Assembly (NCBI GenBank): GCA_964610155.1
Contig: CAZSUY010000006.1
Span: 1 to 64,000, forward strand
Direction of reading: 5' to 3'
DNA: 64,000 nucleotides
Origin: JAFGBM01 sp964610155
Lineage (GTDB): Bacteria > Actinomycetota > Actinomycetes > Actinomycetales > Demequinaceae
Shown piece after piece: positions 8,701 to 17,595 of this stretch. How positions within the stretch are numbered: the stretch's first letter is position 1; each line of letters begins with the position of its first letter. The position numbers and the translations under genes were made by a program. The notes below the pieces were generated by a model that was given only the letters and a program-made list of their open reading frames with translations, did not search any database and had not been told where the DNA came from.

Positions 8701-8704
<4 letters not shown>
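8081..8704 (+). CDS. TetR/AcrR-family transcriptional regulator
   Basis: 207 residues. The N-terminal helix-turn-helix is clear (RANIRASALELFALKGPDA, then IREIAAAAGVSPGLVLHHYG, ending SKQGLRDAV); the C-terminal part is the variable ligand and dimer domain with a TetR_C-like helix bundle. The start at 8081 is chosen over an in-frame codon at 8063 because a -10 element lies exactly 6 nt ahead. Its stop overlaps the ABC ATPase start (ATGA), so it very probably regulates, and is co-transcribed with, the exporter that follows. The ligand is unknown. Confidence 0.88.
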
Positions 8705-9432
<728 letters not shown>

Positions 9433-9436
9433 AGCG

Positions 9437-11767
9437 ATGCGGGCCACCACTCACAAGACCATCCGAGACCTCCTCCGTCAGCGTGCCCAGGTCGTCGCCG
9501 TCAGCTTCACGATCATGCTCGGGGTCATGCTGTACGTCGGATCCGCCGGTGCCTATCAGAACCTCAACACGTCGTATAACTACACGTACGACCGCCTGAG
9601 CCTCGCCGACCTGACCTCGACGGGCGGAGACGGGGAAACCATCGCCGCGGCCGCCCTCGCCGCCGGGGCCACCGAGGCGACCGCCCGGGTCCAGGTCGAC
9701 CCTCCTGTCCTCATCGACGACACCAAACTCCTCGGCCGCATCGTCGGCATTCCGACGGACACCCACCCGGCCGTCAACGACGTCGAGGTGCTCACCGGCT
9801 CGTACTTCGACCCCGGGGCGACGGATCAGGTCCTCCTCGAACGTCACGCCGCAGAGACGTTCGGGCTCGGTGTCGGCGACAGCGTCGAGGTGTTCGCCGG
9901 AGGGTCATGGCACACCCTGACCATCCAGGGCACCGTCGGCTCCGCCGAATACGTGTGGCCGTCACGTTCCCGCCAGGAGATCCTTGCGGATTCCCGCTCG
10001 TTCGCCATCCTGTATGTGCCGGAGGTAGCCGCAGAATCCTGGCTCGGCGCCCCGAACCAGGCGGCCATCCTGCTCCCCTCGGACGCGCCCCCTGGGCTGG
10101 CCGATCACGTCACACAGGCCATGCGTGGCGCCGGCGCGATCGATGTGACGACCCAGGCGGAGCAGCCATCGAACTCGGCGCTTCACGAGGACCTTGCGGG
10201 GTTCAACGAGATGTCCGTCGCCTTCCCCCTCCTGTTCCTCTCGGCGGCGTCCGTGGCGGCCTACGTCATGCTCGCGCGACGAGTCCTGCAGGAACGCCCC
10301 GTCATCGGAACCCTCATGGCCTCCGGTGCCCGCCGCAGTCGCATCCTCCGTCACTACCTCGCACAGGGCGTCGCCGTCGGGCTCATCGGCTCGGTCGCCG
10401 GCGCCATCCTCGGCGGGTTCCTCAACGGGGTCGTCACCCACGAATACACGTCGGCCATCGGTATCCCCGACACCATCGTCAGCAACCACCCGGACATCCT
10501 CGTGATCGGCGTCGCCTTTGGGCTGGTCGTCGGCGCGCTCGGTTCGCTCGCACCCGCGCTGAAGGCATCACGCACGGCACCGGCGGAAGCCATGCGCAGC
10601 GCATCTCCCATGCATGGCCCCGGGCCATGGGGACGCCTCGTTGCCCGATTCAGCTGCCTGCCCGTCACGACGCGGATGGCTCTGCGCGACATCGGCCGCA
10701 GCCGCCGCCGCACCATCGCGACCATGATCGGTACCACGCTTTCGCTCGTGATTGTGCTCTCCTCCGTCGGCATGATGACGAGCATGACGGCGATGCTCGA
10801 CGTCCAGTTCGGCCAGATCGAACGCGAAGACGCCACCGTGACGGTCGAGGCGGGTGCCGCGGGCTTCCCTCAGTCCCTCGAGAGCCTCCCCGACGTGACG
10901 GCCATCGAGTCTGCCGTCGCGGGTCCGGTGACGGCACTGACGGACGGTCACAGCTACTTCACGAGTATCGTCGGCTTCGAGCCCGACACGGCCATGCATG
11001 GGTTCCGCGACTCCGGCGGGTTATACATCGACCTTCCCTCCGATGGCGTCGTGGCGGGAGTAGAGCTGGCCTCCGCCCTCGACGTCGGGGTCGGCGACAC
11101 GATTATGCTCGCGACCACGTCGGGAGAGGCCTCCGTGACACTCGTTGGATTCGTCGACGAGCCATTCGGGACACTCATCTACGGTCCCAGCATCCTCGTC
11201 GCCCCGGTGTTGCCCGATTCGGGCGTCGACACCTACCTCGTCTCATTCTCCGACGGCGCCGACCGCGATGCCTTGCGGCAGACCATCACGCAGACGCCGG
11301 GGGTGGTCTCCTATTCCGACTCTCAGGCCTTCGTTGCCTCGGTGACGAAGTACCTGGCGCTCTTCTGGGCCTTCGTCGGCGTCTTCATCGTCCTCGGCGT
11401 GGTCCTGGCATTCGCCCTCATCTACGTGACGATGGCGGTCAGCGTCATGGAACGCACCAACGAACTCGCGACGCTCCGTGCGGCGGGGGTGCCGACACGT
11501 CGAGTCGCCTGGACCATCGCCACGGAGAACCTCTCCGCGACCGTCCTCGGCCTGCCCTTCGGTCTCGCCCTGGGCGTGGTGACGGCGGCCGCGCTCAACT
11601 CGAGCTTCTCGAGCGACCTCTTCCACATCAACCTGGTCCTCGGATGGTGGCCCCTGCCCGCCGCCGCGCTGGGCGTCCTCGCCGCTGCAGCCCTGTCTCA
11701 GTGGCCGGCGATCCGCGCGGTTCGGCGAATCGATGTCGCACGCATCGTTCGCGAGCGCGCCATCTAG
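9437..11767 (+). CDS. FtsX-like ABC transporter permease
   Basis: 776 residues in the two-module MacB/LolC layout: an N-terminal helix (about 20-40), a large extracytoplasmic domain (about 45-255), three helices around 260-375, then a second helix (about 430-455), a second extracytoplasmic domain, and three C-terminal helices (ending near 760). Such permeases act mechanically on lipids, lipoproteins or peptides rather than forming a classical channel. It forms one unit with the TetR regulator and ATPase, which suggests an inducible efflux or envelope-stress function; the substrate cannot be read from the sequence. Confidence 0.9.
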   Translation: MRATTHKTIRDLLRQRAQVVAVSFTIMLGVMLYVGSAGAYQNLNTSYNYTYDRLSLADLTSTGGDGETIAAAALAAGATEATARVQVDPPVLIDDTKLLGRIVGIPTDTHPAVNDVEVLTGSYFDPGATDQVLLERHAAETFGLGVGDSVEVFAGGSWHTLTIQGTVGSAEYVWPSRSRQEILADSRSFAILYVPEVAAESWLGAPNQAAILLPSDAPPGLADHVTQAMRGAGAIDVTTQAEQPSNSALHEDLAGFNEMSVAFPLLFLSAASVAAYVMLARRVLQERPVIGTLMASGARRSRILRHYLAQGVAVGLIGSVAGAILGGFLNGVVTHEYTSAIGIPDTIVSNHPDILVIGVAFGLVVGALGSLAPALKASRTAPAEAMRSASPMHGPGPWGRLVARFSCLPVTTRMALRDIGRSRRRTIATMIGTTLSLVIVLSSVGMMTSMTAMLDVQFGQIEREDATVTVEAGAAGFPQSLESLPDVTAIESAVAGPVTALTDGHSYFTSIVGFEPDTAMHGFRDSGGLYIDLPSDGVVAGVELASALDVGVGDTIMLATTSGEASVTLVGFVDEPFGTLIYGPSILVAPVLPDSGVDTYLVSFSDGADRDALRQTITQTPGVVSYSDSQAFVASVTKYLALFWAFVGVFIVLGVVLAFALIYVTMAVSVMERTNELATLRAAGVPTRRVAWTIATENLSATVLGLPFGLALGVVTAAALNSSFSSDLFHINLVLGWWPLPAAALGVLAAAALSQWPAIRAVRRIDVARIVRERAI

Positions 11768-11970
11768 TCTCGACGTCTCCCGCGAGGTTGCATACGCATC
11801 AGGAGGGTATCAAGTCAGCGACGCCCACACGGGGACGGTGACCGCTATCGTCGGCTGATCTGTGCTCCGTGTTCCTTTGCCGCCCGCAACCGCGAACCGC
11901 GGCTGGGCCCCGCCGGTCGCTATCCTGATGAGGCTGGTCATCGTTGACAAGTCGTGGAGAGGAAGAACCA

Positions 11971-12333
11971 ATGGCGCAACTCAAATTCGCAGGTAGCCAG
12001 GCCCTACAAGGGGGAGGAGTGCGCTACACGTTCGAGGATGCGGACGCCAACGCCGTAGGAGCCGCTGTGGGTGCGTACTTCGCGCAGCGCGGTTACAGTC
12101 TGGAGGAGGGCACTCCCGTCAACGGGACGTACGGAAAGGGAAGCGCGGCCCTGAGGGCCGTAGTCGGAGGATTCACCACGCGCTTCAAGTTCAAGTTCGC
12201 CATCACCCCGGACGAGGGGGGGACTGCACTGGACTTCGGCAAAGGCATGAGTGGCATGATGGGCGGCGCCTTGGGTGCCACGAAGATGAAGAAGGAGTTC
12301 GAGACGATCAAGGAGGAGTTGAAGGCGCTCTAG
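11971..12333 (+). CDS. Hypothetical small soluble protein
   Basis: 120 residues beginning MAQLKFAGSQALQGGG; AGAGGAAG lies 6 nt before this ATG, which is therefore preferred to an in-frame start at 11944. The protein looks like one compact alpha/beta domain: YTFEDADANAVGAAVGAYFA, a basic beta strand region around GFTTRFKFKFAIT, a glycine-rich segment (GMSGMMGGALGA) and a charged C-terminal helix KMKKEFETIKEELKAL. No signal peptide. It stands alone, followed by a strong hairpin. I do not recognise the family. Confidence 0.65.
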   Translation: MAQLKFAGSQALQGGGVRYTFEDADANAVGAAVGAYFAQRGYSLEEGTPVNGTYGKGSAALRAVVGGFTTRFKFKFAITPDEGGTALDFGKGMSGMMGGALGATKMKKEFETIKEELKAL

Positions 12334-12354
12334 CGACCTCACCCGACCTGATTC

Positions 12355-12393
12355 GCAGCACGGCCCGCGCCCTCAGTGCGCGGGTCGTGCTGC
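12355..12393 (+). terminator. Strong stem-loop, terminator
   Basis: A 16-bp stem with a single G-U pair: left arm 12355-12370, 7-nt loop CCTCAGT, right arm 12378-12393. It follows the stop at 12333 by 21 nt. There is no T-run, as is common for high-G+C actinobacterial terminators. The remaining bases up to 12626 hold no gene; CAGGCT at 12615-12620, 6 nt before the next ATG, is a weak -10. Confidence 0.7.
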
Positions 12394-12626
12394 GATAATG
12401 CCTCGACGGAGCCCCGAGATCCTGAGGGACGAAACGATCGTTGGGGGGACCCCGGGATATCCAAGAAGGAAGTCTCCCGGATCGCGTCGGTCTGAATGAG
12501 GAGGTGGGCGCGTTCCGGGACCGGACTTTGGCTGGTGATTCCTTCCCCACCGTTTTCGTGGACGCCACCTACCGGCAACCGCCGGTCGCCTCGACCGTCG
12601 TCTGCCTGTCGTGGCAGGCTGGGGAT

Positions 12627-13370
12627 ATGTGCGGGCGATTCGTCAACTTCCTCCGGGAACGAGAGACGACCGAGGCCTTCGCCATCGCCGAGGTGACGGA
12701 GGAGGCCCGGCGGCTCCCCCCGTCCTGGAACGTCGCGCCCATGCAGGTGGCCCCCGTCGTGACCCTGACACCCGACGGTGAGACCCGTCGCCTCATCGTC
12801 GCCCGATGGGGCCTGGTGCCCTCATGGGCGAGGGAAGCCTCCATCGGCTCCAAGATGTTCAATGCCCGCGCGGAGACGGCCAGCGAAAAGCCCGCCTTCC
12901 GATCCGCGTTTCGAAAACGTCGCTGCCTGGTGCCCGCGAACGGCTACTACGAGTGGCAGGTTGGCCTAGACGGAAAGCGTCCCCACTTCATCCACCCGAG
13001 TGACGGCACCCCTGCCGCCTTCGCTGGACTGTGGGAAACCTGGGGCGAGGACGAGGATCGCCTCGATACCTTCACCATCCTGACGACCCAAGCCAGGGGC
13101 GACCTCGCCCAGATCCACGACCGTCAACCCGTCATGCTTGCCCCCGACTCCCGGGATGCCTGGATGGACTCGGAAGCCTCCACGGACGAGGTCCAGGCCG
13201 TCCTTACCTCAACCCCCCCAGAAGTCACTGCATCACCCGTGTCCAAGGAAGTGGGCAATGTGCACAACAATCACTCCGGGCTAGTGAGACCCCTCAAAGA
13301 GTATGCAGCGGGGAAACCTCTCCCGAGCCCTTGGCCACGTAGAGGCCAAGGAGGAAGAGCAAGACGATGA
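12627..13370 (+). CDS. SRAP/HMCES-family protein (abasic-site DNA-protein crosslinker, YedK type)
   Basis: 247 residues from the ATG at 12627, which exposes the essential Cys2 (MCGRFVNFL) after Met removal; longer in-frame starts would bury it. Family residues visible are WNVAPMQ, ARWGLVPSW, FNARAETA, the catalytic-site Glu in GYYEW and the His in HDRQPVML. Known members covalently trap abasic sites in single-stranded DNA and protect them during replication. The C-terminal 25 residues are a basic extension (PWPRRGQGGRARR) whose DNA overlaps the convergent membrane-protein gene by 77 nt. Confidence 0.92.
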   Translation: MCGRFVNFLRERETTEAFAIAEVTEEARRLPPSWNVAPMQVAPVVTLTPDGETRRLIVARWGLVPSWAREASIGSKMFNARAETASEKPAFRSAFRKRRCLVPANGYYEWQVGLDGKRPHFIHPSDGTPAAFAGLWETWGEDEDRLDTFTILTTQARGDLAQIHDRQPVMLAPDSRDAWMDSEASTDEVQAVLTSTPPEVTASPVSKEVGNVHNNHSGLVRPLKEYAAGKPLPSPWPRRGQGGRARR

Positions 13371-13881
13371 CCGGAGGCAGGAGCGCCACAGCCGTGACCA
13401 CCTGAGTCAGGCGTTGGGAGCGGATCACCGTGTCGATGAAGAAACGGGTGAATGTGGTCGCGAGCACGACCGGGAGGCCGAAAAGCCAGATGGCCGGCCC
13501 GATTGCCGCCCCCCCCGGTTCCGACGCCGCGAGCATGAGCACTGGCGGGATAGCGAGGACGAAACCCAAACCCGCAAACGTGACGACTGCGTCGTCCCTG
13601 CTCCATTTGGCCGTTCTCCGTTCAATTATGTATCCGATCGAGTGAGCGGCGACCGGCGCCCCGACGAGCGAAATGGAGAAGTAGAGCGCAGCGACGGCGA
13701 CCGCGTATCCGCTCCCCGAACCCTCGACGGAGGGTTCGAGGACGCCGAGTCGCGCGGCGACCATGAGCCAGAAGAGCACGGTGAACAGGGCCATTGAAAG
13801 GATGACCGCGGTCCACACGCGCTGGGTCCTCACGTTGAACACCGCTGCCACGGTGTCCCTTGATTTATCGAGCACACGCAT
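13294..13881 (-). CDS. Membrane protein, probably co-transcribed with birA
   Basis: 195 residues with about five hydrophobic helices (for example TAVILSMALFTVLFWLMVAA, VAVAALYFSISLVGAPVAAH, and a C-terminal PPVIVLLFLLGLYVA). No catalytic motif. Start ATG at 13881 follows GGGGGT about 10 nt upstream and lies 13 nt after the birA stop, so it is likely read from the birA promoter. Its 3' end overlaps the SRAP gene tail by 77 nt. No family recognised. Confidence 0.65.
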   Translation of the reverse strand: MRVLDKSRDTVAAVFNVRTQRVWTAVILSMALFTVLFWLMVAARLGVLEPSVEGSGSGYAVAVAALYFSISLVGAPVAAHSIGYIIERRTAKWSRDDAVVTFAGLGFVLAIPPVLMLAASEPGGAAIGPAIWLFGLPVVLATTFTRFFIDTVIRSQRLTQVVTAVALLPPVIVLLFLLGLYVAKGSGEVSPLHTL

Positions 13882-13894
13882 CAGCAGTTACCCC

Positions 13895-14752
13895 CTATTC
13901 CACGCGTAACTGGACGTCACCGGCGAGAACGGTCTCCACCCAACCGGCCCCCACCTCGACGATGAGACCACCCTCGAGAGAGAGCCCCTTCGCGACCCCC
14001 GACAGGTGGGACAATCCTGGTCGATCGACCTCGACGGCCCGCCCGATCGTGTCACAAGCTTCGGCGACCTCCTCCAGGATCACTCCGCCGCCACCCTCGG
14101 CCTCCCAGGCGGAAAACGCCAGAGCCATCTCCCTGGCGATCCCGGCGAGAAGGCTCTCTCGGTCGAGGTTGATCGAGTGGGCAAGCGCCAGGGAAATCGC
14201 ATGGGGTACCGGAAGCTCGTCTTCTTTCTGCGAAACGTTGAGGCCTATGCCGACGACGATCGCGTCTTCAACGGCCTCGCACAGGATCCCGGCCACCTTC
14301 CTCGCTGGACCCCAGCCGGGCAATCGTCGTGCAAGCGGGTCATCGACGAGAACGTCATTCGGCCATTTGAGGCGGGCCTTGAGGCCATCGCGGGAGAGGG
14401 TCCGCGCCACCGCGATCCCTGAAATGAGGGGTACCCAACCGAGCTTCTCAGCCGGAACATTCTTGGGGCGAACGACGAAACTCACCGTTAACGACGTCCC
14501 CTTAGGTGTCTCCCATGACCGTTCCCCCCGGCCGTGCCCCGCCGTCTGCCACTCCGCAACAAAAGCTGCGAGGTGAGGCCAATGGGCGCCTCCGTGGAGG
14601 GCCTTGACAACGTGTACGTTGGTCGACTCGCTCGAGTCCACAACAGTGACCTTGGGAAGCGGCCCAACGGGGACAGTTAGCGTTCGCGTCAGGCGAGCTC
14701 GATCGAGCGGGCGCCTCGATTCACCAATGAACGACTCGTCGGCGGCACTCAC
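13895..14752 (-). CDS. birA: Biotin--[acetyl-CoA-carboxylase] ligase
   Basis: Activates biotin with ATP and attaches it to the carrier lysine of the carboxylase alpha chain (AccA, encoded at 20876 in this window). 285 residues without the N-terminal winged helix of E. coli BirA, so it is a ligase only. Visible motifs: SSESTNVHVVKAL, the biotinoyl-AMP loop TAGHGRGERSW, KWPNDVLV and KVAGILCE, GIGLNV. The GTG start at 14752 sits exactly 6 nt after a -10 hexamer TAGCCT on the minus strand. Placed next to its substrate genes accD and accA. Confidence 0.93.
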   Translation of the reverse strand: MSAADESFIGESRRPLDRARLTRTLTVPVGPLPKVTVVDSSESTNVHVVKALHGGAHWPHLAAFVAEWQTAGHGRGERSWETPKGTSLTVSFVVRPKNVPAEKLGWVPLISGIAVARTLSRDGLKARLKWPNDVLVDDPLARRLPGWGPARKVAGILCEAVEDAIVVGIGLNVSQKEDELPVPHAISLALAHSINLDRESLLAGIAREMALAFSAWEAEGGGGVILEEVAEACDTIGRAVEVDRPGLSHLSGVAKGLSLEGGLIVEVGAGWVETVLAGDVQLRVE

Positions 14753-14796
14753 ACGACTAGGCTATGTCCAGCACGAGGAGGTTGCCTACCGTGACA
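14749..14796. repeat. 48-bp direct repeat, copy 1 (promoter and leader)
   Basis: Matches 15639-15686 with one mismatch (A/C at 14753). It includes the birA start codon, the symmetric -10 CTAGGCTA, the leader with GAGGAGG and the first six bases of the downstream coding sequence. Confidence 0.9.
14758..14764. promoter_or_regulatory. Shared divergent -10 element (TAGGCTA)
   Basis: Read rightwards, TAGGCT (14758-14763) precedes the leader of the gene at 14791. Read leftwards, TAGCCT (complement of 14759-14764) lies exactly 6 nt before the birA GTG at 14752. The two hexamers overlap by five bases, so one symmetric element can serve both directions. Confidence 0.6.
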
Positions 14797-15618
14797 CCGA
14801 AACAGGCCGATGCTCCCTGGCTGTGGGTGACCGTGCCGCTGGCCCTCGCACTTGCGGTTTCGACTTCCGTCGGGCTATTCGCCAAGGACTTCTACAGGGC
14901 CGATTCCCCACTGATGCACGCCCAACTCCTGGGTGGGGACGTCGTGACCCTTACCCTTCTTCTACCCGTCCTCATCGTGAGCGCCTTGCTCGCACGGCGT
15001 GGCTCTATGCGCGCGACAGTGGTGTGGCTTGGGTGTCTGTGCTTCCTGACGTACTTCTACCTCGTGTTCTCCTTCCAGGTGAGTTTCAATGCGATGTTCC
15101 CCCTCTACCTCGTCCTCCTCGGCGGTGCCGTCTATGGCCTAGTCTTCGGGCTCACCGGTACCTTCGGCTCCGACCGCTTCGACCACGCGGCGAGCGACTG
15201 CACGGCAAGGACGGTGGCCGTCGCCCTCGGTCTCATCCCCGTGCTGTTCTACGCGATGGAGCTGGGAGAGGTCGTCTCCGGGGCGGTATCCGGGACGGCC
15301 CCGGAAAGCGTCGTGGACTTCGGGGCGCCCACCTATTTCGCCCACGTCATCGATATGGCGCTCTCTCTCCCTGCGTACGCGATCGGTGCGATCCTCCTAT
15401 GGCAGAGGAAGCGAATGGGGTACATCCTCGGCGGGGCACTCCTGACCATCCTGGTGTTCATGATGGTCGCGCTACTCAGCATGTTTGTCGTCCAATCCCA
15501 CCGTGACATCGATGTCGCGACGGCGGACGTCGCCGTCATAGGGACGGTCGCGTTGGGCTACTCCTTCCTCCTGGTGTGGTACCTCCGGAGCCTCAAGCCT
15601 CGCACGGCACTAGGGTAA
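14791..15618 (+). CDS. Seven-helix-type membrane protein with an accD-like leader
   Basis: 275 residues starting at the GTG at 14791, preceded by GAGGAGG 9 nt upstream. The ATG at 14764 is rejected because it lies inside the promoter -10. About seven hydrophobic helices are visible (from VTVPLALALAVSTSVGLF to the last, VIGTVALGYSFLLVWYL); FAKDFYRADSPLMHAQLLG forms an exposed loop after the first. No motif identifies the function. Its promoter, leader and first codons nearly repeat those of accD. Confidence 0.7.
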   Translation: MTPKQADAPWLWVTVPLALALAVSTSVGLFAKDFYRADSPLMHAQLLGGDVVTLTLLLPVLIVSALLARRGSMRATVVWLGCLCFLTYFYLVFSFQVSFNAMFPLYLVLLGGAVYGLVFGLTGTFGSDRFDHAASDCTARTVAVALGLIPVLFYAMELGEVVSGAVSGTAPESVVDFGAPTYFAHVIDMALSLPAYAIGAILLWQRKRMGYILGGALLTILVFMMVALLSMFVVQSHRDIDVATADVAVIGTVALGYSFLLVWYLRSLKPRTALG

Positions 15619-15638
15619 CGATCGCACGTCAACTCCGA

Positions 15639-15686
15639 TCACCCGACTAGGCTATGTCCAGCACGAGGAGGTTGCCTACCGTGACA
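15639..15686. repeat. 48-bp direct repeat, copy 2 (accD promoter and leader)
   Basis: Second copy of the 14749-14796 segment; contains TAGGCT at 15648-15653, GAGGAGG and the GTG start of accD at 15681. Confidence 0.9.
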
Positions 15687-17306
15687 TCAAAGAAGCCCGA
15701 GACTCCCGCATCGGCGGGGGGCCCTACACCGCCTGCAAAGACGACCCGAGGAGCACTCGACGCCCTCAACTCGCGCCTCTTAGAGGCGATCTCCGAGCGG
15801 GAGCCGAGCAAGCAGAAGAAGCAGCACGCCCGAGGGAAGAAGACGGCCCGCGAGCGCATCGACCTTCTTCTTGATCCCGGTTCGTTCACCGAGATCGACG
15901 CCCTGACCCGACACCGTTCCCGCAATTTCGGCCTCGAGAAGAAGCGCCCATACGGCGACGGCGTCATCACCGGATACGGCACCATCGATGGCCGCCAGGT
16001 AGCGGTGTACTCCCAGGACTTCACTGTCTTCGGAGGCTCGCTCGGTGAGGTCCATGGCCAGAAGATCGCCAAGGTCCAGGACTTCGCGCTCCGAACTGGG
16101 ATTCCACTCATCGGCATGCTCGACGGAGGCGGAGCGCGCATACAGGAGGGGGTCGCCGCTCTCACTCAGTTCGCGGAGATCTTCCGCCGAAACGTCGCCG
16201 CCTCGGGCGTCATCCCTCAGATCTCCATCATCCTTGGGCCATCGGCCGGAGGCGCGGTCTACTCCCCCGCCCTGACCGATTTCGTCATCATGGCCGCCGG
16301 AACCTCCCAGATGTTCATCACAGGGCCGGACGTCATCAAAGCGGTCACCAACGAGGAAGTCACGTTCGAGGAACTCGGCGGTGGGCAGACGCATAACGTC
16401 AAGTCCGGGGTCGCCCACTACCTGGCGACCGACGAGGACGACGCGATCGACTACGTCAAGCACCTGCTTCAGTACCTTCCAGAGAACAACCTGACCGATC
16501 CCCCATCGTGGGACGTGGAGGCCGACCTCGAGATCTCGGACACCGACCTGGCCCTCAACTCCATCGTCCCGGACAGCGACAACCAGCCATACGACATGAA
16601 GACCGTCGTCGGGGCCGTGCTCGACGAGGGCGAGTTCTTCGAGGTACAGCCCCTTTACGCCCCCAACGTGGTCATCGGCTTCGGGCACGTAGAGGGACAC
16701 TCCGTCGGCATCGTCGCCAACCAGCCCCTCTCCATGGCGGGGACACTCGACATCGCCGCCGCCGAGAAGGCCGCCCGGTTCGTCCGGACATGCGACGCCT
16801 TCAACGTCCCCGTCATAACCTTCGTCGACGTCCCCGGGTTCCTTCCCGGCACCGACCAGGAATGGCAGGGCATCATCCGTCGGGGTGCCAAACTCATCTA
16901 CGCCTACGCCGAGGCGACCGTCCCCCTCGTCACCGTCATCACCCGCAAGGCCTACGGCGGCGCGTATATCGTCATGGCGTCCAAGCAGCTCGGGGCCGAC
17001 ATCAACCTCGCCTGGCCGACGGCACAAATCGCCGTCATGGGGGCATCGGGGGCGGTCAACATCCTCCAGCGGAAGGCACTCGCGGCAATCGAGGAGGCCG
17101 GGGGCGACGTCGAGACCGAACGGGCCAGGCTCGTGGCGGAGTACGAAGAGGGGCTCCTCAACCCCTACGACGCCGCCGACCGCGGCTACGTCGACGCCGT
17201 AATCGAGCCAAGCGACACACGCGCCCAGGTGGTGCGGGCTCTTCGGGTCCTCCGGACCAAACGTGCCGCCCTGCCGCCGAAGAAGCACGGGAACATCCCG
17301 TTGTGA
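15681..17306 (+). CDS. accD: Acyl-CoA carboxylase beta subunit (carboxyltransferase, AccD/PccB)
   Basis: Transfers carboxyl from carboxybiotin to acetyl-, propionyl- or longer acyl-CoA; partner of AccA and the epsilon subunit. 541 residues from the GTG at 15681, which has GAGGAGG 9 nt upstream. Signatures: ARGKKTARERIDLLLDPGSF, the first oxyanion hole GMLDGGGARIQEG, GPSAGGAVYSPALTDFVIM, FGHVEGHSVGIVANQP, FVDVPGFLPGT and the second oxyanion hole KAYGGAYIVMASKQ. Residues near IMGASGAVNILQRK-like (IAVMGASGAVNILQRK) fit actinobacterial AccD5/PccB. Substrate range (acetyl vs propionyl) is not decidable here. Confidence 0.95.
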   Translation: MTSKKPETPASAGGPTPPAKTTRGALDALNSRLLEAISEREPSKQKKQHARGKKTARERIDLLLDPGSFTEIDALTRHRSRNFGLEKKRPYGDGVITGYGTIDGRQVAVYSQDFTVFGGSLGEVHGQKIAKVQDFALRTGIPLIGMLDGGGARIQEGVAALTQFAEIFRRNVAASGVIPQISIILGPSAGGAVYSPALTDFVIMAAGTSQMFITGPDVIKAVTNEEVTFEELGGGQTHNVKSGVAHYLATDEDDAIDYVKHLLQYLPENNLTDPPSWDVEADLEISDTDLALNSIVPDSDNQPYDMKTVVGAVLDEGEFFEVQPLYAPNVVIGFGHVEGHSVGIVANQPLSMAGTLDIAAAEKAARFVRTCDAFNVPVITFVDVPGFLPGTDQEWQGIIRRGAKLIYAYAEATVPLVTVITRKAYGGAYIVMASKQLGADINLAWPTAQIAVMGASGAVNILQRKALAAIEEAGGDVETERARLVAEYEEGLLNPYDAADRGYVDAVIEPSDTRAQVVRALRVLRTKRAALPPKKHGNIPL

Positions 17307-17557
17307 CGAAACACGGACAGGAGTCACCGGACGCGGAAGAGGTCGCGGCCGGGCTCAGGATTATGCGCGGATCCGTCGACGAGGAGGAGTTGGCCGCCCT
17401 CGTAGCCGGCATGGTCGCGTTAATCGCGGCCCGAGATGCGAGCGAGGAGGCCGCCTCCCCGACGTCAGCCTGGATGGATCGGAGCCGCACGATGAGGGGA
17501 CGCCCGACTGGCGTTCTCGCCCGCGGAGATACGGCCTGGCGGCACTCCCTGCGATAG
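17303..17557 (+). CDS. accE: Acyl-CoA carboxylase epsilon subunit
   Basis: 84 residues beginning at a GTG that overlaps the accD stop by 4 nt (GTGA). Pattern fits the small actinobacterial epsilon subunit: a conserved core GLRIMRGSVDEEELAALVAG, a variable linker, and the tail motif W-x-x-R-x-x-x-x-RG...AWRHSLR (WMDRSRTMRGRP, then TAWRHSLR). It stabilises the alpha6-beta6 carboxylase in actinobacteria. Position directly after accD supports the call. Easy to miss, because the longest open frame around it starts far inside accD. Confidence 0.85.
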   Translation: MTKHGQESPDAEEVAAGLRIMRGSVDEEELAALVAGMVALIAARDASEEAASPTSAWMDRSRTMRGRPTGVLARGDTAWRHSLR

Positions 17558-17595
17558 GCCCAGTACACAATCCTTGAACCTGACAGGATGTGCGC

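Noticed and set aside
9907..11841. 644-codon overlapping frame inside the FtsX-type permease gene
   Set aside because: It lies in a second frame of the permease gene on the same strand, is Arg/His/Pro-rich and lacks any family feature; a high-G+C shadow.
11944..11970. Longer start for the small soluble protein (ATG at 11944)
   Set aside because: The stretch contains the purine-rich Shine-Dalgarno of the ATG at 11971 and adds only nine unconvincing codons.
15600..15653. Short minus-strand frame (about 10 codons) after TAGCCT in the second copy of the 48-bp repeat
   Set aside because: The divergent signal is copied along with the repeat but the frame ends after about ten codons with no leader-peptide features; more likely a by-product of duplication.
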